Shown one piece after another: positions 1 through 7,751 of a stretch of DNA of 64,000 bases. The notes beneath the pieces were generated by a model that saw only the letters and a program-made list of their open reading frames with translations, searched no databases and was not told the origin of the DNA. This stretch comes from UBA1952 sp965246765. Its GTDB lineage: Bacteria > Bacteroidota > Bacteroidia > Chitinophagales > Chitinophagaceae. Position numbers and translations under genes: made by a program. The stretch covers positions 124,001 to 188,000 of the forward strand of contig CBDFFJ010000007.1 in NCBI GenBank assembly GCA_965246765.1. The letters run 5' to 3'. Every line of letters starts with the position of its first letter. Position 1 is the stretch's first letter.

Positions 1-817
1 CCTCGGCAGGAAACGCATGTAAAATGTATAGTTGCCAAGGGAGGGCCACCGCGACAGCCGCTATAATTATTGCAAATAAAGAAGTGAGAAATTTCAACCG
101 TTCTGTTTTGAAAGCTGAATAAGCGATAAGGACCCATACAGGCAACGCCACGAGCGCGGGCAGCCATTTCGTAAGAATTGCAAAGCCAATGGCGGCTCCG
201 ACAAGCAGATGACCCGCAATGCTTTTATTACTGACCGCCTTTACAGATAGCCATACGGCCAACACAATAAGGGTGAGAAAGACCGCATCAACGCTGTCTG
301 TGCCGGCGCGTCCCGCCGCCAGTTCTATGATAAAGCCGTGAATGGAAAACAAAAAGGCACTGAAAAAAGCCACCTGCCTGCCGCACCAGGCCCGGGCAAT
401 GTCGTAAACCAGCTTTATCGCTATTGTGCTTAGCAGAATGGCTGGCAATCTTATAACAAACACATGCAGGCCGAACACTTTGATGCTCAGGGCCATCAGC
501 CAGAGTGTAAGCGGCTGCTTATGGAGCCAGATATGGTTTACCGACCAGTCTTTGTAGTCATATGGAAGAAGCGCCGTCTCATACAATGTGGGCTTCAGCC
601 AGTGATATTGCAAATGCCTGGCTACAAGTGCGTGATAGCGCTCATCCCAATCATGCAGATTTGCGTCCATACCTGTATAAATCCGCAACGCCAGTCCGCA
701 AAGAACAAGTATTGCGAGGGCGAAGGCATGTTGCTCTTTCTTATTTATACGCCACGCGTAAATGTACCCGGCAGCGCATGCCAATACAATGGGCGTGCCC
801 CAGAGCATATTAGACAT
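1..817 (-). CDS. GT-C membrane glycosyltransferase (PMT/ArnT-like), 3' end outside the window
   Basis: I translated this gene directly; it runs off the left edge, leaving 272 N-terminal residues. The frame opens at an ATG at 815-817 with an in-frame stop just upstream. After one membrane segment comes the motif DWDERYHALVARH. It is the acidic first periplasmic loop typical of GT-C enzymes that use a polyprenyl-phosphate sugar donor (GT39/PMT_2 type). Further hydrophobic stretches follow, with the usual HKQPLTLW and AGRAGTDS loop motifs. The family transfers a sugar from the lipid carrier to protein, lipid A or another envelope acceptor on the outer face of the inner membrane; the acceptor here cannot be told. 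It lies 109 bp downstream of the sugar dehydrogenase gene on the same strand. Confidence 0.85.
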   Translation of the reverse strand, partial: MSNMLWGTPIVLACAAGYIYAWRINKKEQHAFALAILVLCGLALRIYTGMDANLHDWDERYHALVARHLQYHWLKPTLYETALLPYDYKDWSVNHIWLHKQPLTLWLMALSIKVFGLHVFVIRLPAILLSTIAIKLVYDIARAWCGRQVAFFSAFLFSIHGFIIELAAGRAGTDSVDAVFLTLIVLAVWLSVKAVSNKSIAGHLLVGAAIGFAILTKWLPALVALPVWVLIAYSAFKTERLKFLTSLFAIIIAAVAVALPWQLYILHAFPAE

Positions 818-829
818 ATGTCTCCATCA

Positions 830-922
830 TTATGCCTTTAAACCAGCATTAATAAGCGGTAAAGCGACAAGAAGCAAAATGCCGGGCGCAGTAAACGACC
901 TTAGAAACGGCATCAGCAGCAT
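830..922 (-). other. Possible 30-residue hydrophobic small ORF
   Basis: A short open frame fills the gap between the sugar dehydrogenase stop and the glycosyltransferase start. It starts at an ATG at 920-922 and ends with TAA at 830-832. The predicted peptide is mostly Leu, Ala, Ile and Phe, like one membrane span, and begins MLLMPFLRSF. It could be a small membrane protein, a remnant of a larger gene, or chance. Nothing else supports expression. Confidence 0.15.
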
Positions 923-926
923 TAAC

Positions 927-2324
927 TTACTGCGCCGCAATCAGCTTGTACACCTTTCCCGTAGTGCCGGCTGGGCCCTGCACGCCAGCTGTTAGAATGT
1001 ACATCTCACCGGATGCGTCCTGACCGAAGCCCTTGATATACTGACCGATACCGCTCTCGTAGCTGCGGATATCAAGCGGTACGTACAGGTGCAGGCCACT
1101 TGGCGTGGCGCTCTTATCAGCAGTGTAAACCTTGCCGTCGGGACCACCTTTTTGGGAATAGGTTCCGAAGATGTAAGTACCCTGAAGCTGAGGGAAAGTA
1201 GCGCCTCTGTAAACGTAGCCTCCCACTATGGCCGTTGCGATGCCGCCGCCATTTGGATTCGCTGCATTGTCAAGCTGTACGATCGGATCAGAGAGCTTTA
1301 CACCCATCGGGTCCACAGTCGGACAGCCAGAGCGGGTGGTCCTGTCGTCGTCCGTATTGAAGCAAGCAACCCCTTCACGGACATTCCAGCCATAGTTGCC
1401 CCCTTTGGTTACAAGATTTATCTCTTCATACAGAGACTGGCCTACATCGCCGAGGTAAAGCTCCCGGTTGCCGCCCATATCAAAAGAAAATCGGTACGGA
1501 TTACGGAAGCCATAGGCCCATATTTCCTCTTTTACATTCGGGGTGCTGACATAAGGGTTATCGGCGGGCACATTGTAAGGATTGCCGCTCACGTCAATGC
1601 GCAGTACTTTCCCGAGTAAATTGGCGCTGAGATTCTGAGCATTGCCGCCTCCGTTTGGCGCATACCAGTCGGCCACATGCCCCGCACCTACGTCGTCCTT
1701 GTCGCCTCCGTCACCTATCGCGATGTACAGGTATCCGTCAGGGCCAAAAGCAATGGCGCCGCCATTGTGATTCGCAGCAGGATGATTTACCTGCAATACT
1801 ACGCGCTCTGTAGCCGGGTTGGCAATGTTCATATTGCTGCCCGTGACGCGGAACTCGGAGATACGGTTGACGTGGTTCCAGGAGACGCCCACCACCGGGC
1901 CGCCGCCATTTGATGGCGCCGTATAATAAACGTAGAATTTCCCGTTGCTCTTAAAATCGGGGTGGAAGGCCAGCCCGAGCAGCCCCCGCTCATCGTAGCC
2001 TGACTGCAGCGAAACCATTGAGGCAGAGATATCAAGGAAGGGCTGCGAGAGTTTCCGCCCATCTGCAAGTATTACCCAGATTTTGCCCGTCTGATCCACA
2101 ACAAATAAGCGGTGTGTATTGTCCGGGGCTTCCGCAAGCGCCACCGGCGACGTGAAATCGCTTGCCGTAAGCTCCAGCGCCGGACGGACGCTGGACGAAC
2201 TCCCGTTTCCTTCATCCTTTTTACAGCCGGCATTCCACAAGCTCCAGCCCGCAATAAGTATCGTCAGCGCCGCAAGGCTAAGGTATCGGCCAGTCTTATG
2301 AATCGTAGATTTCCCTGATTGCAT
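927..2324 (-). CDS. Lipoprotein PQQ-type glucose/sorbosone dehydrogenase family protein
   Basis: A 465-residue protein from the ATG at 2322-2324, chosen because it gives a proper lipoprotein signal: a charged N-terminus, a hydrophobic core and a lipobox ending in Cys (WNAGCKKDEG). A longer frame starts 45 bp upstream but would spoil the signal. The body is a GSDH (PF07995) six-bladed propeller with the motifs NHNGGAIAFGPDGYLYIAIG, WAYGFRNPYRFSFD and GGNYGWNVREG. Family members (soluble glucose dehydrogenase, YliI/Asd) oxidise aldose sugars with PQQ. The real substrate is unknown, and many Bacteroidota homologues are annotated only by fold. It is probably anchored in the outer or periplasmic membrane. 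It may be co-transcribed with the downstream glycosyltransferase. Confidence 0.85.
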   Translation of the reverse strand: MQSGKSTIHKTGRYLSLAALTILIAGWSLWNAGCKKDEGNGSSSSVRPALELTASDFTSPVALAEAPDNTHRLFVVDQTGKIWVILADGRKLSQPFLDISASMVSLQSGYDERGLLGLAFHPDFKSNGKFYVYYTAPSNGGGPVVGVSWNHVNRISEFRVTGSNMNIANPATERVVLQVNHPAANHNGGAIAFGPDGYLYIAIGDGGDKDDVGAGHVADWYAPNGGGNAQNLSANLLGKVLRIDVSGNPYNVPADNPYVSTPNVKEEIWAYGFRNPYRFSFDMGGNRELYLGDVGQSLYEEINLVTKGGNYGWNVREGVACFNTDDDRTTRSGCPTVDPMGVKLSDPIVQLDNAANPNGGGIATAIVGGYVYRGATFPQLQGTYIFGTYSQKGGPDGKVYTADKSATPSGLHLYVPLDIRSYESGIGQYIKGFGQDASGEMYILTAGVQGPAGTTGKVYKLIAAQ

Positions 2325-2475
2325 AGGGGGTATTTTGGAGTTGGAAGATGAGTAACGGAAAAGAATCAAGGCGGAAAATTAAGGTAAAGACCGTAGCGCT
2401 GCAAGGCCGCCCGGGGATTACTGCCCCGTACAGGCACAAATTTGGTTTGGCATCCCTCCTAAAGCACTTCTTAAC

Positions 2476-3657
2476 ATGTTGCAACGGCTGCTTCCGGCCC
2501 TTTTCCTGATTATTCCGGCGCTCCATTCCTCGGCGCAGGACTCTGTGACCGCAGTGGCCAGCCGGAGATATGAGCATCCGTCTGCCGGAGATAAATTGTT
2601 CGTTGGAAGGAATTACCGCGAAGTCTGGGCAATGCCCGTCCGCGCGAAAGTCTTCCGGCTTAAGACGAGTCACGGAGGCTTTACGGTCAAAGAATTGGGC
2701 GGCGGCATGCAGACAAAAAGCCTCCACCTGGATGACGCCGCGGGGAGCCCTTGGGTGCTCCGCTCACTGGAGAAGAGTGTGGACAAGGCTATGGACGCCT
2801 CCGGCATTCACAACCGCCAGGTCAGGACGCTTTCACAGCAAATGATCTCTGCCGCGCAGCCATACGGCCCTCTTTCCCTGCCACCGATGGCGAAAGCCCT
2901 TGGCATTCTCAGCACCGAACCCGAACTGGTGTTCGTGCCGGATGATGCCGCATTCGGCCCCTACCGCGCCATGTTTGCCAACTCGCTCTGCATGCTGGAG
3001 CAACGGGAGCCGGTCTTCTTTGAAGGTGATAAGGTGATCGGCACGGAGAAAATGCTCCGGAAGATGAGCGATGAGCCGGCTGCTTTCCGCCTGGATCAGA
3101 AAATGCTGCTGCAGGCCCGGTTGCTGGATATGCTGGTGGCCGACTGGGACCGGCACGGCGACCAATGGAAATGGGAACTCCACAAAGAAGCGGGCGGCAA
3201 GACGCATATCTACCCTATTCCGCGTGATCACGACCAGGCGTACTTCAACTCAACCGGCCTCGTATTCGGGGCTACGCACCTGCTAGGCATACACAGTTTT
3301 GCCGGCTTTCGCGAAGACCTGAAGCTGCGCCCGCTCAATTACAAACAGTGGGCCTTTGACAAGACAATGCTGAAAGACCTGAGCGAAGATGACTGGCGGG
3401 CCGGTATCAGATCATTCCAGGAAAAGCTGACCGACGCCGTGCTCATTGCGGGTCTGCGGCGCATGCCGCGCGAGGTATATGCCGCCATAGGCGCAGAAAC
3501 GCTAAGCATCCTCAGGCAGCGCCGGGACGACATGCTGCGTGCAGGCATGCGTTACTACCGCTTCCTGCAAACGCACCCGGAGCAGGTAGCCAAAGCTGAG
3601 GCCGACATGCAGCGGCGTGGTGAGAAGGCAAAGAAGATCAAAGACAAGAAAAATTAA
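2476..3657 (+). CDS. Secreted protein with kinase-like (HipA/CotH-like) DWDRHxxQW motif
   Basis: A 393-residue protein with a Sec signal peptide of about 20 residues (cut after HSSAQ). Early motifs include YEHPSAGDKLFVGRNYREVW and KELGGGMQTKSLHL. This block is typical of a Bacteroidota domain often found attached to calcineurin-like phosphoesterase or BamA-like surface proteins. Near residue 215 is LVADWDRHGDQWKW, followed by YPIPRDHDQAY. The spacing of D-x-D-R-H and a later R-D-x-D resembles the catalytic and metal-binding loops of HipA/CotH-like protein kinases. I infer a secreted kinase-fold protein; no activity or substrate is known. The C-terminus is highly basic (KKIKDKKN). The gene is divergent from the sugar dehydrogenase and a terminator-like hairpin follows it. 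Confidence 0.6.
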   Translation: MLQRLLPALFLIIPALHSSAQDSVTAVASRRYEHPSAGDKLFVGRNYREVWAMPVRAKVFRLKTSHGGFTVKELGGGMQTKSLHLDDAAGSPWVLRSLEKSVDKAMDASGIHNRQVRTLSQQMISAAQPYGPLSLPPMAKALGILSTEPELVFVPDDAAFGPYRAMFANSLCMLEQREPVFFEGDKVIGTEKMLRKMSDEPAAFRLDQKMLLQARLLDMLVADWDRHGDQWKWELHKEAGGKTHIYPIPRDHDQAYFNSTGLVFGATHLLGIHSFAGFREDLKLRPLNYKQWAFDKTMLKDLSEDDWRAGIRSFQEKLTDAVLIAGLRRMPREVYAAIGAETLSILRQRRDDMLRAGMRYYRFLQTHPEQVAKAEADMQRRGEKAKKIKDKKN

Positions 3658-3684
3658 GGGCACGACTCTGAGTGGGCGAAGGGA

Positions 3685-3716
3685 GGCGGCCTATTCAACG
3701 CAGGCCGCCGTGTTTT
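3685..3716 (+). terminator. Rho-independent terminator after the kinase-like gene
   Basis: An 8-bp perfect stem (GGCGGCCT / AGGCCGCC) with a 9-nt loop is followed by GTGTTTTAC. It sits 28 bp past the stop codon. The rest of the gap to 3940 shows no recognisable gene or repeat. Confidence 0.65.
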
Positions 3717-3940
3717 ACTTCGGTGCGGCGATCCCGAACGCCGGTGAAAAAGCAGTTCCTGAAATAAATCAGCATTCATAGGACGGACTTTGATTGGTTG
3801 TATTGTACATATTACCTATGCTAAATACATTCAAACAAAGTAAGCCGTCTATTACTTTGAGTTGATACCGAACGACTGATGCGACTGTTGGCATTGTATT
3901 GATAGGCTGAGGTTATCGCAAATCTCGTTAACCAATCAAT

Positions 3941-5365
3941 ATGAAAAGACGCACTACCCGACCCCAAAACCATTCCCGCTTACTCGCCCCAATCCTGCTG
4001 AGGTGGTTCATGCTTGCCCTGTTTATCCTGACAGGCTCCGCCGCTTCAGCGGCAACCATTTCCATTACCGGCACCGTCACAGATGATGGCGATGGCGGCA
4101 CCATTTCCGGCATTCCAATCTCTACTGCACTTGGCAACCAACTCTACGTGTACCTGATTGACAACAGCAACGTTGTTATTGATCGCTCCGCTGTGTCTGG
4201 CGTTTCCTTCACCTATTCCCTGACAGGCCAGTCTAATGTAAACTATAGCGTATCGCTGAGCAGCGGCTTCTACGCTATCAACTCAAACAACCCCATTATC
4301 GGCCTGCCCACCAGCTCTTTTATGCCCACCGCAGAAGGAGCTACCTCCGCCGGCGACGCCTCCCCTGATTATTCAGTTGCCATCAATTCCAGCTCCAATC
4401 TGATCATCAATTTCGCTGTTGACGCAAGGCCCACCGGTTTCGGATACGCCATGTCGTCGCTTACCTATGATGCTAATGGCAGGGTGATCATACCCTCAGG
4501 AGCTTTCACGGGGAATGATCCGGAAGACGGCACTTACAACCCGGGTTTCTTAGGCCGCAAGATTGACTTGTTTCAGGCAGCGGGCGGTTTGCTCTATTAC
4601 AATGGCTCGCTGATTCCTTTTTCTTCCGCAGCTGCCGCTACACGTATCAGCAACTTTGACGTGAGCCTGCTGCGCTTTGAGATAGCGTCAAACCCAACGC
4701 ACCAGTTTGCATTTTCTACCGTTGACAATGCTGGCATTCCCGAGTTCGTTCCTAACTCCATCACCCTTCCCGGTGTGGCCTTGCCTATTTCCTTCTCTTC
4801 GTTCAATGGCTATGCACAGGGCGCAGACAACCGCCTTACCTGGCACACCTCCACAGAGAATGGCAACGCAGGATTTACCATTGAACGCTCCGACGACGGC
4901 TCCCATTTCCGCAACATCGCAACGCTTGCATCTGCCGCAAAAGATGGCAACAGCACGCAGCCGCTTAGCTATGAATATCTGGATCGCGACGTAAATGCGA
5001 CACCACATGCTCCTGTTTACTACCGCATCCGCCAAACGGCCAATGACGGCGCATTCAACTACAGCAACGTTGTGCGGATTGTGAATGCACATACTCAGGA
5101 TGCCGCCCTTTCCCTTGCTCCGAATCCTTCCACTGGCACGGTAAGCATAGACATGGCTACCGGCACTGCGGCTGCTGCGAATGTGAGCCTGACGGTTGTG
5201 AACGCTACCGGCTCCCTGGTTGCCTCCCGCAGCTTTGAGGTGACTGGTGGCCGCCTCAGCACTGCGCTTGACCTGAGCACACTGCCCGCCGGCACCTATT
5301 ACATGCAGCTCCGCGGAGCAAACATTGCTACACAGGCAAAGCAGCTGGTGCTGATGCCGCACTAA
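3941..5365 (+). CDS. Type IX secretion cargo protein with C-terminal sorting domain
   Basis: A 474-residue exported protein. The N-terminus is basic and then hydrophobic, with a signal cleavage site after SAASA near residue 38. The middle has no family I recognise. A fibronectin-like stretch (residues about 290-385: LTWHTSTENGNAGFTIERS and YYRIRQ) is the common Bacteroidota module preceding the sorting domain. The last ~80 residues are a T9SS type A (Por) sorting domain: LAPNPSTGTVSI, then LPAGTYYMQL and a short final strand. The protein should cross the outer membrane through the T9SS and be released or attached at the surface. No T9SS machinery genes are in the window. A strong bidirectional terminator separates it from the convergent vWA gene. 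Confidence 0.85.
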   Translation: MKRRTTRPQNHSRLLAPILLRWFMLALFILTGSAASAATISITGTVTDDGDGGTISGIPISTALGNQLYVYLIDNSNVVIDRSAVSGVSFTYSLTGQSNVNYSVSLSSGFYAINSNNPIIGLPTSSFMPTAEGATSAGDASPDYSVAINSSSNLIINFAVDARPTGFGYAMSSLTYDANGRVIIPSGAFTGNDPEDGTYNPGFLGRKIDLFQAAGGLLYYNGSLIPFSSAAAATRISNFDVSLLRFEIASNPTHQFAFSTVDNAGIPEFVPNSITLPGVALPISFSSFNGYAQGADNRLTWHTSTENGNAGFTIERSDDGSHFRNIATLASAAKDGNSTQPLSYEYLDRDVNATPHAPVYYRIRQTANDGAFNYSNVVRIVNAHTQDAALSLAPNPSTGTVSIDMATGTAAAANVSLTVVNATGSLVASRSFEVTGGRLSTALDLSTLPAGTYYMQLRGANIATQAKQLVLMPH

Positions 5366-5389
5366 TCAGCATTCCTTCACCCAAATAAC

Positions 5390-5418
5390 AAGAAGGCCCC
5401 GCAATGCGGGGCCTTCTT
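5390..5418. terminator. Bidirectional terminator between convergent genes
   Basis: A 13-bp perfect stem (AAGAAGGCCCCGC paired with GCGGGGCCTTCTT) around a 3-nt AAT loop. The A- and T-rich arm ends let it work on both strands, ending the T9SS gene on plus and the vWA gene on minus. Confidence 0.85.
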
Positions 5419-5436
5419 CATTGGTACGTCGCCACC

Positions 5437-6843
5437 CTACTTCTTCCGCAGCTTGGTTGATTCATAGTTCACCGACTTGTTGGCCTTCTGGTACATGCTC
5501 CGGTCCTCGGTAGCCATGTTCTGCACCTGATCCATATCGTCGGCATACTTGCTGATCTGCGCCTCGCGCTCTTTGAGCGTGGCAGATGGGGCGGCGAGCT
5601 GCTTCTGCTTCAGCTTGCTCACCGAGCCTGCCGCGCGGCGTTTCGCCTCCGCATAATTTCCCTTATCCACTTCCGCCATGATGCCTTCAAACTCATCGTT
5701 GGCTTCAAACATCGCCACCTTCTCCTCTACCTCGCGGTCCAGGCTCTCGTCATAGACGCGGCGGCTGGGGGCTACCGCAAGGCGCAGCGATTTGCTGTCG
5801 CGGACCTTGTGCGAGCCTTCGGCTTCCGTGTAGCTGAGCGTGGCGCTGATGGCGAGGCCTTCAGAGATGCGGTTGCTGCGCAGCTTGATCACCACGCCCT
5901 TCTCGTCATTCGCATAAATGTCGGAGAGGCGGATGGTGATGCGGCCGTCGGTGACTTCGTAGGGATACCCGTACACCTTCTCGCACATCGTGCCGGGTGG
6001 CAGCGCAATCGTGGCTACGGCATCCTGGCCCAATACACTCAGCAGGCCCTTCAGCTCGCGGTCAAAGATGCCGGCGATCTGCGCGCCTTGTTCTATGAAG
6101 TAATAATTGCCTCCACCCACTTCCGCCATGCCCGTCAGGAGGTCTTCATTATAGCCCGCGCCGAGGCCGAATGTGGAGATGGCAATGCCGCTGTTCTGAT
6201 ACTTCTCGCGGGTGATCTCGCGGATTTTGGAGGGCGACACAATGCCGATGTTGGCCAGGCCGTCCGTCAGCAGCAGCACGCGGTTCACATAGCCCTCCCG
6301 CTTTTGCGACTGCACCTGCTTGTAGCCTTCCAGCATGCCCGCCGTGAGGGCCGTGCTGCCGCGGTCGGTGATGCGGTCTATGAGGCGCTTGAGCTGCTCT
6401 TTGTTGCGCACCGGCTGCTGCGGCGATGTCACCTCCACGTTATCATCGTAGTTGACGATGGATACTAAATCTTCGGGGCCGAGGCGGTCTATCACTGCCT
6501 TCGCGGCCTGCCGCGCATAGGCCATTTTATCGCCGGCCATGGAGCCGCTGCGATCCAGCACAAGGGAGATGTTGAGCGGGGTGCGCGCGCCTTCGCGCTC
6601 GTTGGCGCCGCTGCGGAGGCTTAGGTAAAGGAAGGTCTCATGGTTGCCATCAGCCAGCACGTAGCTGTTGCGGGGTGTGATGTTCCAGGTGATGCGGCCT
6701 GCGGGCGGCGGGGGCGGCGCGCCGGGATCGGCGGCCGTCTCTTCTGGGAAGGAAGTGGTGGCCGTGTTGCGCTCGGATGGCGCGGCGCAGGCGCTGAAGG
6801 CAATGGCGGTGGCCATGCCGGCGGCGGCGAAGAGTTTTTTCAT
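5437..6843 (-). CDS. von Willebrand factor A domain lipoprotein (YfbK-like)
   Basis: A 468-residue protein from the ATG at 6841-6843; this start gives a lipoprotein signal (MKKLFAAAG... FSAC, Cys about 18). A longer frame begins 24 bp upstream but adds only a poor leader. After a Pro-rich linker (GAPPPPPAG) comes a vWA domain with a complete MIDAS: DRSGSMAGDK, the STALTAG threonine and LLTDGLAN. The C-terminal part (KGVVIKLR to the end) matches the extra domain of YfbK-type proteins and ends in a charged helical tail. Such proteins bind metal-dependent partners at the cell envelope; their role is poorly known. The upstream region holds the 42-bp tandem array, and the stop of an open frame through that array overlaps this start as ATGA. 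Confidence 0.85.
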   Translation of the reverse strand: MKKLFAAAGMATAIAFSACAAPSERNTATTSFPEETAADPGAPPPPPAGRITWNITPRNSYVLADGNHETFLYLSLRSGANEREGARTPLNISLVLDRSGSMAGDKMAYARQAAKAVIDRLGPEDLVSIVNYDDNVEVTSPQQPVRNKEQLKRLIDRITDRGSTALTAGMLEGYKQVQSQKREGYVNRVLLLTDGLANIGIVSPSKIREITREKYQNSGIAISTFGLGAGYNEDLLTGMAEVGGGNYYFIEQGAQIAGIFDRELKGLLSVLGQDAVATIALPPGTMCEKVYGYPYEVTDGRITIRLSDIYANDEKGVVIKLRSNRISEGLAISATLSYTEAEGSHKVRDSKSLRLAVAPSRRVYDESLDREVEEKVAMFEANDEFEGIMAEVDKGNYAEAKRRAAGSVSKLKQKQLAAPSATLKEREAQISKYADDMDQVQNMATEDRSMYQKANKSVNYESTKLRKK

Positions 6844-6983
6844 GTGCGGTGAATGTTTTTGGTGCAAGAGGAAGACGTGCTTGCCCTCCGGATTGCATAC
6901 ACAACGCCGGGCTTTGGGATTTTATTGGGAATAATCGGATCTCCACGGCCCAATGCGCCGGCGTGGGCAAAAATCCTGAAAAC

Positions 6984-7235
6984 CGCATTCCGAAAATTCC
7001 GAAAGGGGTTTTTGACATTAGAAACGGCATTCCGAAAATCCGGAACCCGGTTTTCAAGCCTCAGGATGGCATTCCGAATATCCGGAACCCGGTTTTTGGC
7101 GCTCAGGATGGCATTCCAAATATCCGGAATGCAGGTTTTGAACCTAAAAATGGCATTCCGGATATTCGGAAGTGTGTTTTTCAATTGAAAAGTGGCATTC
7201 CGAAAATCCGGAAGGCATGTTTTGAAGATTTTGGG
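6984..7235. repeat. Six tandem 42-bp repeats with a palindromic core
   Basis: Units begin at 6984, 7026, 7068, 7110, 7152 and 7194, exactly 42 bp apart. Each begins GGCATTCCGAAAATCCGGAA or a close variant, then about 4 variable bases, a GGTTTT-like stretch and about 12 poorly conserved bases. The core TTCCGAATATCCGGAA is a near-perfect inverted repeat. A degenerate partial unit may precede the first. Because 42 is a multiple of three, a 14-residue repeat is open on both strands. The array lies between the vWA gene start and lepA. Confidence 0.9.
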
Positions 7236-7267
7236 AGCCGGAGGCTTCGGGATAGTGCGGCGCAAGG

Positions 7268-7447
7268 GATATCCCCCTCACGGAGGGGGAACGCCGTTAG
7301 GCGAGGGGGAGGGAATGCAGGCGAAGGCCACCGGGGGTTTAAGGCCGGATATAATCTTCTCCATGTTGCACGCCTTCTGCCCCGGTGGGCTGATGCTGCC
7401 GTCCCGCCCCCTGCCCTGCGGGCTTCCCCCTCCGTGAGGGGGATATC
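7268..7447. repeat. 180-bp element bounded by perfect 24-bp inverted repeats
   Basis: The sequence at 7268-7291 (GATATCCCCCTCACGGAGGG plus four bases) is exactly the reverse complement of 7424-7447. The similarity continues weakly inwards (about 14 of the next 22 bases), so the element may fold into a long hairpin. The interior holds no gene I recognise. It is consistent with a small non-autonomous (MITE-like) or dispersed intergenic repeat. Confidence 0.75.
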
Positions 7448-7566
7448 GCGGCTGCTTTGCCCGTGGCGGGAAAGGCTGAATAGACTGACGAACGATGAAA
7501 TGTGCGACGCAAGGGACGATTGGGAGCGAGCGGAACGCTGGTAACATAATGGTCCCCGCTCCCGGT

Positions 7567-7648
7567 CCCGGTCGCTGAGCGAAGCCGAAGCGCCGAAGCG
7601 CGCTCCTCTATCTGCACTGTCTCGCTTCGGCTTCGCTCAGCGACCGGG
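7567..7648. repeat. Perfect 26-bp inverted repeat with 30-nt loop
   Basis: Bases 7567-7592 and 7623-7648 are exact reverse complements (core GCTGAGCGAAGCCGAAGC). The very stable stem lies about 100 bp upstream of the lepA start codon and lacks a clear T-tract, so it is more like a dispersed intergenic repeat than a simple terminator. Confidence 0.8.
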
Positions 7649-7732
7649 TGGATTGGCGCCGAAACAATGCCTCCCTTTAAGCCGTTTCAGGGTTCAGGAT
7701 GACGGAAGCGGGGAGAGGCGGGCGGCTTGCGG

Positions 7733-7740
7733 TATCTTCG
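7733..7740 (+). promoter_or_regulatory. Possible -7 box for lepA (TATCTTCG)
   Basis: TATCTTCG differs by one base from the Bacteroidota -7 consensus TAnnTTTG and lies 11 bp before the lepA start. No clear -33 TTTG was seen at the usual distance. Confidence 0.3.
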
Positions 7741-7751
7741 CCCCTGTTATT

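Noticed and set aside
6984..7235. CRISPR array
   Set aside because: Units of 42 bp have a 20-bp conserved head that varies between copies and spacers that are themselves partly conserved; no leader or cas gene is present.
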